DNA of 64,000 nt, taken from NCBI GenBank assembly GCA_902497025.1, contig CABVDJ010000008.1, forward strand, positions 1 through 64,000, read 5' to 3'. The notes beneath the pieces were generated by a model, which ran no database searches, was not told where the DNA came from, and worked only from the letters and a program-made list of their open reading frames with translations. The number at the start of each line of letters is the position of its first letter. Position 1 is the stretch's first letter. Positions 28,426-39,500 of the stretch are shown here, one piece after another. Made by a program: the position numbers and the translations under genes. The DNA is from an uncultured Collinsella sp. GTDB taxonomy: Bacteria > Actinomycetota > Coriobacteriia > Coriobacteriales > Coriobacteriaceae.

Positions 28426-28911
28426 ATGGACATATCGAGGAAGACTGATTATGCCCTTCGCATGCTTGCGATGCTTGCCGAGGAGCCGGAGCGGTTGCTT
28501 TCTGTTCGCACCGCTGCCGAAGAGGTCAATGTCCCGTATTCGTTTGCCCGCTCGATTCAGCACGGTTTGGTCCAGGCCGGTATTGTGGAGAGCCTGCGTG
28601 GTGTTCATGGCGGCATGCGCCTTAAGGTGAGCCCCGACGATGTCACGATTCGTCAGGTTGTAGAGGCGGTTCAGGGTCCCATGGTCATGAACGACTGTAC
28701 CGCTCCCGATGGCGACTGTGCGCGAATGGGCACGTGCTGCTATCATCCCCTGTGGGCCGGAGCCCAGGCGCTGATGCGCGACTATCTCGATTCCGTTTCG
28801 CTCGGCGATATCGTCGCCCATCGCCAGTTTCCGGCTGTCGATCCCAAGTTCGCCGACCGCGAAGCGTTTCCCGAGTACGCCACCTGCGCGCACGCTTGTC
28901 GGGAGGAATAG
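28426..28911 (+). CDS. Rrf2-family transcriptional regulator
   Basis: 161 residues. The winged-helix N-terminus MDISRKTDYALRMLAML and the wing GVHGGMRL are typical. Four Cys (91, 98, 104, 105) lie in the region where IscR/NsrR-type members bind a Fe-S cluster, so it may sense iron, NO or oxygen. GAAAGGGG precedes the ATG at 28426. It heads a row with a DNA glycosylase and rubrerythrin, which suggests an oxidative-stress unit. Confidence 0.9.
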   Translation: MDISRKTDYALRMLAMLAEEPERLLSVRTAAEEVNVPYSFARSIQHGLVQAGIVESLRGVHGGMRLKVSPDDVTIRQVVEAVQGPMVMNDCTAPDGDCARMGTCCYHPLWAGAQALMRDYLDSVSLGDIVAHRQFPAVDPKFADREAFPEYATCAHACREE

Positions 28912-28932
28912 CGCCGCATAAGGAGCATAGCC

Positions 28933-29838
28933 ATGATTCAGGACCCCTTTCGTTCGATGATTCGTTCGGAAGGGGTCCTGCGTTATCGCGACCTTCCGTG
29001 GCGCCGCACGCGCGATCCGTACATCATTTGGCTTTCTGAGGTCATGTTGCAGCAAACACAGGTGCCGCGTGTGGAGGCGCGCATGCCGGTGTGGCTCGAT
29101 CGTTTTCCGACCGTGCAGGCGCTTGCCCAGGCCGCGCCTTCCGATGTTTTGGACGCTTGGCAGGGGATGGGCTACAACCGACGCGCTCTGGCGCTCCACA
29201 ATGCCGCTCAGTGCGTTGTAGAGGGCTGGGACGGGGAGTTTCCGCGTGAGACGCGTGACTTGGTCGCTCTGCCTGGTATTGGCCCGGCAACGGCGCAGGG
29301 TATCCGGTCGTTTGCGTTTGATCTTCCGGGCGTGTATCTGGAGACCAACGTGCGCACGGTCTTTTTGCATCATTTCTTTCCCGATGTGCCGGCCGTTCCC
29401 GATCGCGAACTGGTGCCGCTGATCCAAGCTGCCTGTCCGGCGGCCCCCGGTGCGGCGGCGGACGAGATCGCGCCCTTTGCCGTGCCTCAAGATGATGCCG
29501 ATACGCCGCGCGCGTGGTATTACGCGTTGCTGGATTACGGCGCGTATCTTAAAAAGACGCTGCCCAATCCGTCCAGGCGGTCGGCGGGCTATAGTCGTCA
29601 GTCCAAGTTTGAGGGCTCGCGTCGCCAAAAGCGCGCGCATATCGTGCGTATGTTGCTGGCAGCGCGCGATGGCCAGCCGGTGGGGATTACGCTCGATGAA
29701 GCCGTTGCAGGCGTTAACGAGATGGAGACGGCAGCCGGCCGAGAGTCGGTCGAGCGCGAGTTGGTCGCAAGCATTCTTGCCGATCTTGAGCGTGAGGGCT
29801 TTTGCCGCTCCGAGAGCGATCGTTGGCTGAGTGTATAG
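28933..29838 (+). CDS. MutY-like HhH-GPD adenine glycosylase lacking the Fe-S cluster
   Basis: 301 residues. WLSEVMLQQTQV carries the catalytic Glu36 of MutY, and LPGIGPATAQGI is the helix-hairpin-helix. Two departures from classic MutY are visible. The catalytic Asp position reads YLETNVRTVF (Glu137), and the C-x6-C-x2-C-x5-C cluster loop is missing, replaced by a Ser/Arg-rich stretch. The C-terminal NUDIX-like domain is also absent. It probably removes A opposite 8-oxoG or a related mispair. It lies 21 bases after Rrf2, likely co-transcribed. Confidence 0.8.
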   Translation: MIQDPFRSMIRSEGVLRYRDLPWRRTRDPYIIWLSEVMLQQTQVPRVEARMPVWLDRFPTVQALAQAAPSDVLDAWQGMGYNRRALALHNAAQCVVEGWDGEFPRETRDLVALPGIGPATAQGIRSFAFDLPGVYLETNVRTVFLHHFFPDVPAVPDRELVPLIQAACPAAPGAAADEIAPFAVPQDDADTPRAWYYALLDYGAYLKKTLPNPSRRSAGYSRQSKFEGSRRQKRAHIVRMLLAARDGQPVGITLDEAVAGVNEMETAAGRESVERELVASILADLEREGFCRSESDRWLSV

Positions 29839-29952
29839 CTCGCTCAAATCTGAAGAACGGGATTGTAAGGTTTAGATTTTCGGCATGAGGGCATCCTAAA
29901 GACGAGGCCGCTCGAAGCCTACGGGCGGCATGCGTTGAAGGGAAGTACACCT

Positions 29953-30492
29953 ATGGATTTTGAGAACTCTCAGACCAAGAAGAACCTCGAGACTGCTTTT
30001 GCCGGTGAGTCCCAGGCACACACCAAGTATCGCTACTATGCATCCAAGGCCAAAAAGGACGGCTACGTTCAGATCTCGAATATCTTTGCCGAGACGGCGG
30101 GCAACGAGTCCGAGCACGCCAAACTGTGGTTTAAGTACCTGCACGACGGTGCCGTTCCGGGCACTCTGGACAACCTGCGTGATGCCGCGGCAGGCGAGAA
30201 CTACGAGTGGACCACGATGTACGACGAGTTTGCCAAGACCGCCGAGGAAGAGGGCTTTGCCGAGATTGCCGAGAAGTTCCGCGGCGTCGGCGCCGTGGAG
30301 AAGGCTCACGAGGAGCGCTACAACAAACTCGTCGAGCGCATCGAGTCGGGCGAGGTGTTTGAGCGTGAGGGCGTGAAGGTGTGGAAGTGCCTGAACTGCG
30401 GGCACCTGCACGTTGGTGCCGAGGCGCCTGAGGTGTGCCCGGTTTGTAACCACCCGAAGGCGTACTTTGAGGAGCAGGTGGTGAACTACTAG
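29953..30492 (+). CDS. rbr: Rubrerythrin
   Basis: 179 residues. The N-terminal ferritin-like diiron domain has TAFAGESQAHTKY and GNESEHAKLW, and the C-terminal rubredoxin domain has CLNCGH and CPVCNH. It reduces hydrogen peroxide in the cytoplasm of anaerobes. The ATG at 29953 follows AAGGGAAG. It follows the Rrf2 and glycosylase genes on the same strand, consistent with a peroxide or iron response. Confidence 0.96.
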   Translation: MDFENSQTKKNLETAFAGESQAHTKYRYYASKAKKDGYVQISNIFAETAGNESEHAKLWFKYLHDGAVPGTLDNLRDAAAGENYEWTTMYDEFAKTAEEEGFAEIAEKFRGVGAVEKAHEERYNKLVERIESGEVFEREGVKVWKCLNCGHLHVGAEAPEVCPVCNHPKAYFEEQVVNY

Positions 30493-30513
30493 CGCTTGGC
30501 GCTAGCGTGAGCT

Positions 30514-30679
30514 GGGCCGGGAGGGCCGGACTACCTTCCCTCCTCGCTCACGGCTTCGCAGGGTCGCGTTGAGGGAAGGTAGTCCGGCCCTCCCGGCCCG
30601 CTTTGGGTCGTCGCGTGCTCGCTACAGAAAAGCTGATAAAAAAGTTTGTGTGCCGCCCCTTATGGGGCGGCACGTTTTT
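30514..30679. repeat. Composite inverted-repeat element with terminator, copy 1
   Basis: Perfect 29-bp arms (30514-30542, 30571-30599) enclose a loop CTCGCTCACGGCTTCGCAGG. Then comes a constant flank (GGGTCGTCGCGTGC... CTGATAA) and an intrinsic terminator GTGCCGCCCC/GGGGCGGCAC plus T run (30650-30679). Copy 2 at 31416-31583 has nearly the same loop, flank and terminator but different arms. Confidence 0.85.
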
Positions 30680-30764
30680 GTGGGGGCCGGTTGGGGCGGT
30701 GACGTTGCTTAGAGGGTACACTGGGTAGCGTTGGCTATTCGTTTCCTCTTGTGAGGTGTTGGTT

Positions 30765-31397
30765 ATGGGTAAGAAGTCTCGGGCTCGGGTTGCTGCGGCG
30801 GGAACTCGCAAGGATCCTGGTCGTCGGGTTGCCGAGGGTAAAAAGGCCGATCGTGCCGAGAAGGACAAGAAAGTCGGCGCGCATGCTCATCCTGAGTGGG
30901 CGCCTCATTTGAATTCGGCTAGTGAGGATTTGACTGCCAAGTTGTTTACTCTGGTCGAGGTAATTTTGGGCGTGGTGCCCCTTGTGGTTATCGGTTTATT
31001 CTTGGCTTCGAAGGACGCCACGAGTGTCGATAAACTCACCGAGGTCTTTTCGCAGGACCCCTCGATGGTGGTCTCGTTTATTTCTGCGTGCTTGCAGCCG
31101 TTTGTGGCGTACATGCTGTATATGGTCTACCGCAAATACTGCGAGGGTGATGCGGGCTTTGCCGCCGGTAACCTGATCGGTCTTTTGTGCTCCGAGATCC
31201 TACTGCTCAATATCCCAGGCGTCATCGGTATGGGCATCTTGCTGTGGCGTGTTTGGCGCAACGTCGCCCCGCACTTTGAGAGCTGGTTGTTTGAGCGTCG
31301 TGCAATGGGCGTGCTGGCAGACATCGCGGGCTCGCTCGTGATTCTAGCCTTGGCGTTTATGTGCGCCACAGCCACCCGAGGTCTCGCGGGCATCTAA
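30765..31397 (+). CDS. Membrane protein of unknown function
   Basis: 210 residues. The N-terminal ~45 are highly basic (MGKKSRARVAAAGTRKDPGR). Three to four hydrophobic segments follow, including LFTLVEVILGVVPLVVIGLF and a C-terminal LVILALAFMCA helix. No family recognised. GTGAGGTG precedes the ATG at 30765. Composite repeats flank it on both sides. Confidence 0.65.
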   Translation: MGKKSRARVAAAGTRKDPGRRVAEGKKADRAEKDKKVGAHAHPEWAPHLNSASEDLTAKLFTLVEVILGVVPLVVIGLFLASKDATSVDKLTEVFSQDPSMVVSFISACLQPFVAYMLYMVYRKYCEGDAGFAAGNLIGLLCSEILLLNIPGVIGMGILLWRVWRNVAPHFESWLFERRAMGVLADIAGSLVILALAFMCATATRGLAGI

Positions 31398-31415
31398 AGC
31401 TGCCTCCACCGACTG

Positions 31416-31583
31416 CGGAGCACGGGGCGGGGAAACACCTTTCCCTCTCGCTCACGGCTGCGCAGGTCGCGCGAGGTAAAGGTGTTTCCCTACCCTGTGC
31501 TCCGGCTTCGGGTCGTCGCGTGCTTGCTACTGAAAAACTGATAAGAAGTTAGCGTGCCGCCCCTTTTGGGGCGGCACGTTTTT
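31416..31583. repeat. Composite inverted-repeat element with terminator, copy 2
   Basis: Arms 31416-31447 and 31473-31504 pair at 28 of 32 positions, with loop TCGCTCACGGCTGCGCAGG, constant flank GGGTCGTCGCGTGC and the same terminator GTGCCGCCCC/GGGGCGGCAC with T run (31554-31583). The arm sequence differs from copy 1 over most of its length, so pairing is kept while sequence changes. Confidence 0.85.
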
Positions 31584-31836
31584 GTATGGGGTCCCTGTCT
31601 TCACAATTTCCGTCAAGCTTTTGGTTAGATTTTGGTCAGTTGGCGTAAGGGTGGAAGGCCAAAAGATTGCTGGCGAAAAAAGCTCAGAGAAAGTGCTGGT
31701 AGGGGAGTTGTTGAGCTTTTCGACAGCTTTTGAGCAAAAGAAACTTTGTGGCTATTGCCGGCGATTGCGTTGTCGCGGTCATGGCGGTGCGGGATGCTGG
31801 TCGTAAGCGTCGAATGCTCCGATTTTGGAGGCCAGC
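31584..31836. other. Intergenic, no gene seen
   Basis: Nothing is supported here beyond a likely promoter for the next small gene. A mixed A/T tract at 31640-31740 has no clear -35/-10 pair. Confidence 0.4.
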
Positions 31837-32259
31837 ATGGATCTGTTTCTTGAGACTCCGCAGCAACAGGCTGAGCGCATGCTGCGTCAGCAGCAACGAC
31901 TCATGGAGATGCAAATGCAGGGGGCGGCAGCCCAGCCCCCTGCGCAAAACGTTACACCCGCGGTTTCGCCTGCGGGCGAATCGGCACCAGAGGCCTATTC
32001 CGTACAGCAAGATTCATATGCGCAGGAGCTCGCGTTCGACAAGCGTCGTGCGCGTCGTCGCCGCGTGGGCCAGCGCCTGCGCACATTGGCGATGATCGTG
32101 CTCATTCCGCTAGGACTTGCGGCGATTTTCTTGGTCTCGTATGCGCTCACCTGCATCCTCAACGGTGCTTCGCCCGGCGAAGTGCTCCAACATCTGTCAG
32201 CCCTCGGCCAGCGCCTAGGCGATGTCATAACAACAATCCGCGCCGGCTGGGAGAGCTAG
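31837..32259 (+). CDS. Small single-pass membrane protein, unknown
   Basis: 140 residues. It starts MDLFLETPQQQAERMLRQQQ, a Gln/Met-rich amphipathic stretch, followed by a Pro/Ala linker, a basic patch FDKRRARRRRVGQRLR and one TM helix IVLIPLGLAAIFLVSYALT. The basic patch before the helix places the N-terminus in the cytoplasm. GGAGG precedes the ATG. Family not recognised. Confidence 0.65.
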   Translation: MDLFLETPQQQAERMLRQQQRLMEMQMQGAAAQPPAQNVTPAVSPAGESAPEAYSVQQDSYAQELAFDKRRARRRRVGQRLRTLAMIVLIPLGLAAIFLVSYALTCILNGASPGEVLQHLSALGQRLGDVITTIRAGWES

Positions 32260-32383
32260 CGTTTTAGCGTCCGCGGCTCTAAGAGAAATTTGTCTGCAAG
32301 GCAGTGAGTGATCCGTGTGTGTGGCGGGGTAAGATTGATCGCGGTTTTGATTGGTGCTCGATTGGGTTTGTTGGGCGGAGTTT

Positions 32384-33739
32384 ATGTCTGCTATTGATAT
32401 TGTGCTTGTTGTGATCGCCTTGGTGGCGGTGGGGGTTGCTGTGACCTGCGCCCTCCAGCTCAAGAGCCTGCGTGCCGAGCTGCGGGAGCGTGGCGACAGT
32501 AGCGCGGAAACGCTGGCAGCACTCGAACAGGCCAACAACGCGCTCGATGCCCTGAACGTCGCGCTGGCCGAAACCCGCCGCACGGCCAATGCCATCGCGC
32601 AGCAGCAGACGACCGATGCGGCCGTGGAGCAGCAACGTTACCTGACCATCGCGCGCGAGTTCTCGCAAGCTGGTGACCGGATGGATGACTTGCGCCGCGA
32701 GACGGCCCAACAGCTCGGCGCCAATCGCGAGGGCATCGAGCATCGCCTGGACAAGGTGCGCGAGACGGTCGATGCTCAGCTGGGCGCCATCCGCAAAGAC
32801 AACAACGTGCAGCTCGATCAAATGCGTGCGACGGTGGACGAGAAGCTCTCTCGCACGCTCAACGATCGCCTGTCGGCATCGTTTAAGCAGGTGAGCGACC
32901 AGCTCGAGGCCGTGTACAAGGGCCTGGGCGACATGCAGTCCATCGCCACCGGCGTGGGCGACCTTAAGCGCGTGCTGGGCAACGTGAAGGCGCGTGGCAT
33001 TTTGGGCGAGGTGCAGCTGGGTGCAATTCTGGCGGACATCCTTACACCCGACCAGTATCTGGAAAACGTCGCCACCAAGCCCGGCGCCTCGGAGCGCGTT
33101 GAGTTTGCCGTCAAGCTGCCGGTGGACGAGGGCGACCCCGTGCTGCTGCCGATTGACTCCAAGTTTCCGGGCGACGCGTACGAGCACTTGCTCGACGCGC
33201 AGGAGTCGGGCGATGCGGAGACCGTGGCGGCTGCGCGCAAGACGCTCGACACCATGGTCAAGCGCGAGGCCAAGGACATCTGCGAAAAGTACCTGAGTGT
33301 GCCGGCAACGACCAACTTTGGCATCATGTTCGTGCCGTTTGAAGGACTGTACGCCGAGGTCGTCAGCCGCCCCGGGCTTATCGAGACCCTGGGCCGCGAC
33401 TATCACGTCAACGTTGCCGGTCCCAGCACCATGGCGGCCATCCTCAACAGCCTGCAGATGAGTTACCAAACGTTTAAGCTGCAAAAACGCACCGATGACG
33501 TGCTGCGCGTGCTCTCCGCTGTCAAGGCCGAGCTGCCGCGCTATCAAAAGGCGCTGCGCCGCGCCCAGCAGCAGATCGAGACCGCGGGCAAAACGGTCGA
33601 GGGCATCATCACCACGCGCACCAACGTTATGGAGCGCAAGCTCAAGGACATCGACGCGCTGGAAGATGCCGACCAAGCCGATGAGATCTTGGGACTCACG
33701 CCCGCGGACCTTCTCACAGACCAAGAAGACGAGGACTAA
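32384..33739 (+). CDS. rmuC: RmuC-family DNA recombination protein
   Basis: 451 residues. An N-terminal TM helix (IDIVLVVIALVAVGVAVT) is followed by a long coiled coil (~25-180) and the RmuC nuclease-like domain (~190-430), with ARGILGEVQLGAIL, LPIDSKFPGDAY and TTNFGIMFVPFE. It is linked to limiting recombination at inverted repeats in E. coli, which is of interest here given the many palindromes. ATG at 32384; upstream alternatives lack a ribosome site. Confidence 0.93.
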   Translation: MSAIDIVLVVIALVAVGVAVTCALQLKSLRAELRERGDSSAETLAALEQANNALDALNVALAETRRTANAIAQQQTTDAAVEQQRYLTIAREFSQAGDRMDDLRRETAQQLGANREGIEHRLDKVRETVDAQLGAIRKDNNVQLDQMRATVDEKLSRTLNDRLSASFKQVSDQLEAVYKGLGDMQSIATGVGDLKRVLGNVKARGILGEVQLGAILADILTPDQYLENVATKPGASERVEFAVKLPVDEGDPVLLPIDSKFPGDAYEHLLDAQESGDAETVAAARKTLDTMVKREAKDICEKYLSVPATTNFGIMFVPFEGLYAEVVSRPGLIETLGRDYHVNVAGPSTMAAILNSLQMSYQTFKLQKRTDDVLRVLSAVKAELPRYQKALRRAQQQIETAGKTVEGIITTRTNVMERKLKDIDALEDADQADEILGLTPADLLTDQEDED

Positions 33740-33864
33740 TTGTAACAAGACGGTGGGGCACCGGCGCAAACGCGGGCGCCCCACCGCTTTTCGTATCGCA
33801 CTTGTCTGAAGGGCTCCAATGTGCAACAAGGGCGTTTCGCCCTATCAGATGCGAAAGGAAGACC

Positions 33865-35703
<1,839 letters not shown>

Positions 35704-35717
35704 GCCGAGGAGTCGTT

Positions 35718-36383
35718 ATGCCACGCGAGACCAATGCCGCCAAACGCGAGCGCGCCGTTGAGGTGTGCGAGCGCCTCAACCGTCGCTATGGCCCGGTCGA
35801 GTGTTTTTTGGATCACGAGAATCCCTTTAGGCTGCTCATCGCGGTGCTGCTCTCGGCGCAGACGACCGACGCGCAGGTCAACAAGGTGACGCCGAAGCTG
35901 TTTGCCCAGTGGCCCACGCCCGAGGCCATGGCCGGGGCGAGCGTGACTGACGTGGCAGACACCATCAAGTCACTCGGCTTCTACAAGAGCAAAGCCAAGC
36001 ATGCCGTCGAGGCCGCGCAGATGATCGTCGCCGACTATGGCGGCGAGGTGCCGGCCGACATGAAGGAACTCGTGAAGCTGCCGGGCGTGGGACGCAAGAC
36101 GGCGAACATCGTGCTCAACGTGGGGTATGGCATCGTGGAGGGCATTGCGGTGGACACGCATGTCAACCGCATTGCGCACCGCCTGATGCTGAGTCCCAAG
36201 ACGCATGCAAAGGAGCCGCTCAAGACCGAGCAAGATCTGCTCAAGATTTTGCCGCACGAGTATTGGGAGTCGGTCAACCATCAGTGGATCACCTTCGGTC
36301 GCGAGATCTGCGACGCCCGCAAACCCAAGTGTGACGAGTGTCCGCTGGCAGATTTGTGCCCCAGCGTGCGCGTGGCGGGGTAG
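35718..36383 (+). CDS. nth: Endonuclease III
   Basis: 221 residues. It is a bifunctional glycosylase/AP lyase for oxidised pyrimidines. The HhH LPGVGRKTAN has catalytic Lys127, VDTHVNR has Asp146, and the 4Fe-4S loop has Cys 198, 205, 208 and 214 in the C-x6-C-x2-C-x5-C spacing. The ATG at 35718 follows GAGGAG. The start lies just past the frameshifted end of the ABC gene. Confidence 0.97.
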   Translation: MPRETNAAKRERAVEVCERLNRRYGPVECFLDHENPFRLLIAVLLSAQTTDAQVNKVTPKLFAQWPTPEAMAGASVTDVADTIKSLGFYKSKAKHAVEAAQMIVADYGGEVPADMKELVKLPGVGRKTANIVLNVGYGIVEGIAVDTHVNRIAHRLMLSPKTHAKEPLKTEQDLLKILPHEYWESVNHQWITFGREICDARKPKCDECPLADLCPSVRVAG

Positions 36384-36486
36384 GGCGGAACGCATCTTCG
36401 TCTGGCGTTTTTTGCGGGGCTGGGTTTGCCCTTGAGCCGGAGTCCTCTCCATGCGCTACCATGACAGACAATGTATTTGACGTACG

Positions 36487-36515
36487 ACCCGCCGAGCTTG
36501 CCCCGGCGGGCTTTT
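36487..36515 (+). terminator. Intrinsic terminator after nth
   Basis: CCCGCCG (36488-36494) / CGGCGGG (36504-36510) followed by CTTTT, just before the mfd ribosome site. Confidence 0.7.
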
Positions 36516-36540
36516 GGCGTTGCAATGCCGGAGGAACAGC

Positions 36541-39500
36541 ATGCTCATTCACCGTATAGCCGCGCAGCTCTACACTGCCGAGGCACTGCAGACCGTCGAG
36601 GCCGGACTCGATGCTGGCGAGGACGTGACGCTGGCTGTGTCGCAGTCGGGCCGCACGCTTATGGCGGCCGCCCAGTTTGCGCGCCGTCCGCGCCCGACGG
36701 TCTACATTGTGAGCGGCGAGGATGCGGCCGATCGCGCCGCGCGCAGCCTTGCCGCCTATGTGGGCCTGGCGCACGTGTGCCGCTTTCCCGAGCGCAAGGA
36801 CTATCCGTGGCGCGAGCAGGCGCCCGACGACGCCGTGGTGGCGCAGCGCTGCGAGGCTCTGGGGCGTATCGTGCGCGGGGACAACTGCATCATGGTTGCC
36901 TCGGCTCGCGCGTTGCTGCGCTGCGTGCCGCCGGTCGAGAGCCACTACTGGGAGTCCACTACTTTTGCGGTGGGCGAGGAGATTCCCTTTGACGAGGTGC
37001 CGCAGCGCCTGGTGGGCATGGGCTACACCAATGCCGGTGCCGCTGATGCGCCCGGTCTGTTCCGCGTTCACGGCGACACCGTCGAGGTGTTCCCTGCACA
37101 GGAAAAGGCACCCGTGCGCATTGAGTTCTTTGGCGACGAGATTGACCGCATCCGCCGCATGGTGAGCTCAACGGGGCAGACCATCGGCAATGAGGACAGT
37201 ATTGAGATCTTCCCGTGCCGTGAGCTGGCGCTTACCGACGAGGCCGTCCACAACATGCATGTGGCGCTCTACCGCGCCAGCCAGGACGACAGCAAGTTGG
37301 CGGCGCTGCTCGAGATGGTGGATGCGCGCATCGTCACGCCTGAGCTCGACCGCTTTTTGCCGGTGATGTACGGCCAGACTGTGAGCCCGCTGTCGCACGT
37401 GAGCGGCAAGGCGCTCGTGGTGCTGTCCGAGCCGCGCTCGCTGTTCGACGATTGTCTGCGCGCCTACGAGGATATCGAGGCACGTGCCGGCGAGGCGGGG
37501 GTCGACCGTCTGGACGGCCTGTACGTGCGTGCCCAGCAGCTCGACTTTGGTTCCCAGCAACGCCTGAACTATGTGAGCCTCATCCGTGCCGGCGGTGCGG
37601 TGACGGCCGAGCTCAAGATTGAGCAGCCGGCCATCGCAGGCTCGGACAATCGCTTTATAACGCGCATTCAGGAAGCCGTGGGCAAGCGCTACGCCTGCGT
37701 GTTTGCCATTCCCGATCGCGGTGCGCGCGAGTCGATGGAGCTCACCTTTGGCGACGAGGGCATTACCTTTGAGGAGTCGCTGACGGCCGCGCCCGAAAAC
37801 GCAGGCGTCATTGGCGAGCGCGTGCGCGTGGCAGCGGCGGATTCCGCCGACCGTGCTGTCCGCCAGGATGCCCATGCCTCGATCCGCGAGCGCCGCGCCG
37901 ACGCGCTTAACGCCCGCTCGCTCGAGGCGGGCGCCGCGCAGGCTGCCGCCGGCGCCGCCGTGCCCACCATCTCGCGCGGGCGCGTGACCTTTGTCGATGC
38001 CGCTCTGCCGCAGGGCGTGGTGGTGCCCGACGCCAATTTGGCAGTGTTCTCGATTGCCGACCTCAACGCCCGCATGGATGCCAACCGCGCGCGCAGCCGC
38101 CGCAAGGTGGATATTACGCAGATCACCTTCCCGTTTAAGCCGGGTGACTACGTGGTGCACGCTACCCACGGCATCGCGCTCTTTAGCGAGATTGCGCGCC
38201 AGGAAGTGGGCGGCAAAGAGCGCGACTACTTTTTGCTGGAATATGCCGACGGCGACAAGCTCTACGTGCCGCTCGAGCAGGTCGACCGCATCACACGCTA
38301 TGTTGGCCCCGACGGCGACAAGCCGCGCCTGACCAGGCTCAATACCGCCGACTGGACGCGTGCCACCAACAAGGCGCGCAAGAACGCCAAAAAGCTGGCG
38401 TTTGACCTGGTCGACCTGTATACACGCCGCTCGTCGATTACCGGTATCGCCTGTCCGCCCGATACGCCCGAGCAGATCGAGATGGAGGAGAGCTTCCCCT
38501 ACGACGAGACGCGCGACCAGCTGGAGGCTATCGCCGACATCAAGGCCGACATGGAGGCGCCCAAGCCCATGGACCGCCTGCTGTGCGGCGACGTGGGTTT
38601 CGGCAAGACCGAGGTCGCCCTGCGCGCGGCGTTTAAGTGCGTGGACTCCGGCCGCCAAGTCATGGTGCTCTGCCCCACGACCATTCTGGCCCAGCAGCAC
38701 TACGAGACGTTCTTTGAGCGCTTTGCCCCGTTTGGCCTCGAGGTCGAAGTGCTCAGCCGCTTCCGCACCCCGGCGCAGCAAAAGCGCGCGCTTAAGGCGT
38801 TTGCCGAGGGCACGATTGATGTGCTCATCGGCACGCACCGCTTGCTTTCTGCCGACGTGAACCCCAAGAACCTGGGCATGGTGATCATCGACGAGGAGCA
38901 GCGATTTGGCGTGCAGCACAAGGAGCAGCTCAAGAACCTGCGCGAGCAGATTGACGTGCTCACGCTTTCGGCAACGCCGATTCCGCGAACCATGCAGATG
39001 GCTACGAGTGGCGTGCGCGACATGAGCCTGATCACCACGCCGCCGACCGGGCGCCGCCCCGTGATCGTGCACGTGGGAGAGTACGACCCCGACGTGGTGA
39101 GTGCGGCGATTCGCCTGGAGGTGGGCCGCGGCGGTCAGGTGTACTACGTGTCCAACCGCGTCAAGACCATCGACGACGCCGTGGCGCGCGTGCACGAGGC
39201 CGCGCCCGAGGCGCGCGTGGGCGTGGCGCACGGCAAGATGAGCCCGCGCGAGGTCGAGGACGTGATGATCGAGTTCGCGACCAAAAAGATCGACGTGCTC
39301 ATCGCCACGACCATCGTGGAGAGCGGTATCGACAACGCGACCGCCAACACACTGATCATCGAGGACTCGCAGCGTCTGGGCCTGGCGCAGCTCTACCAGC
39401 TCAAGGGCCGTGTGGGCCGCTCTGCCACGCAGGCCTATGCGTACTTTATGTTCCCGGGCGAGCTGCCGCTCACCGAGGAGGCAACGGCGCGTCTGACCGC

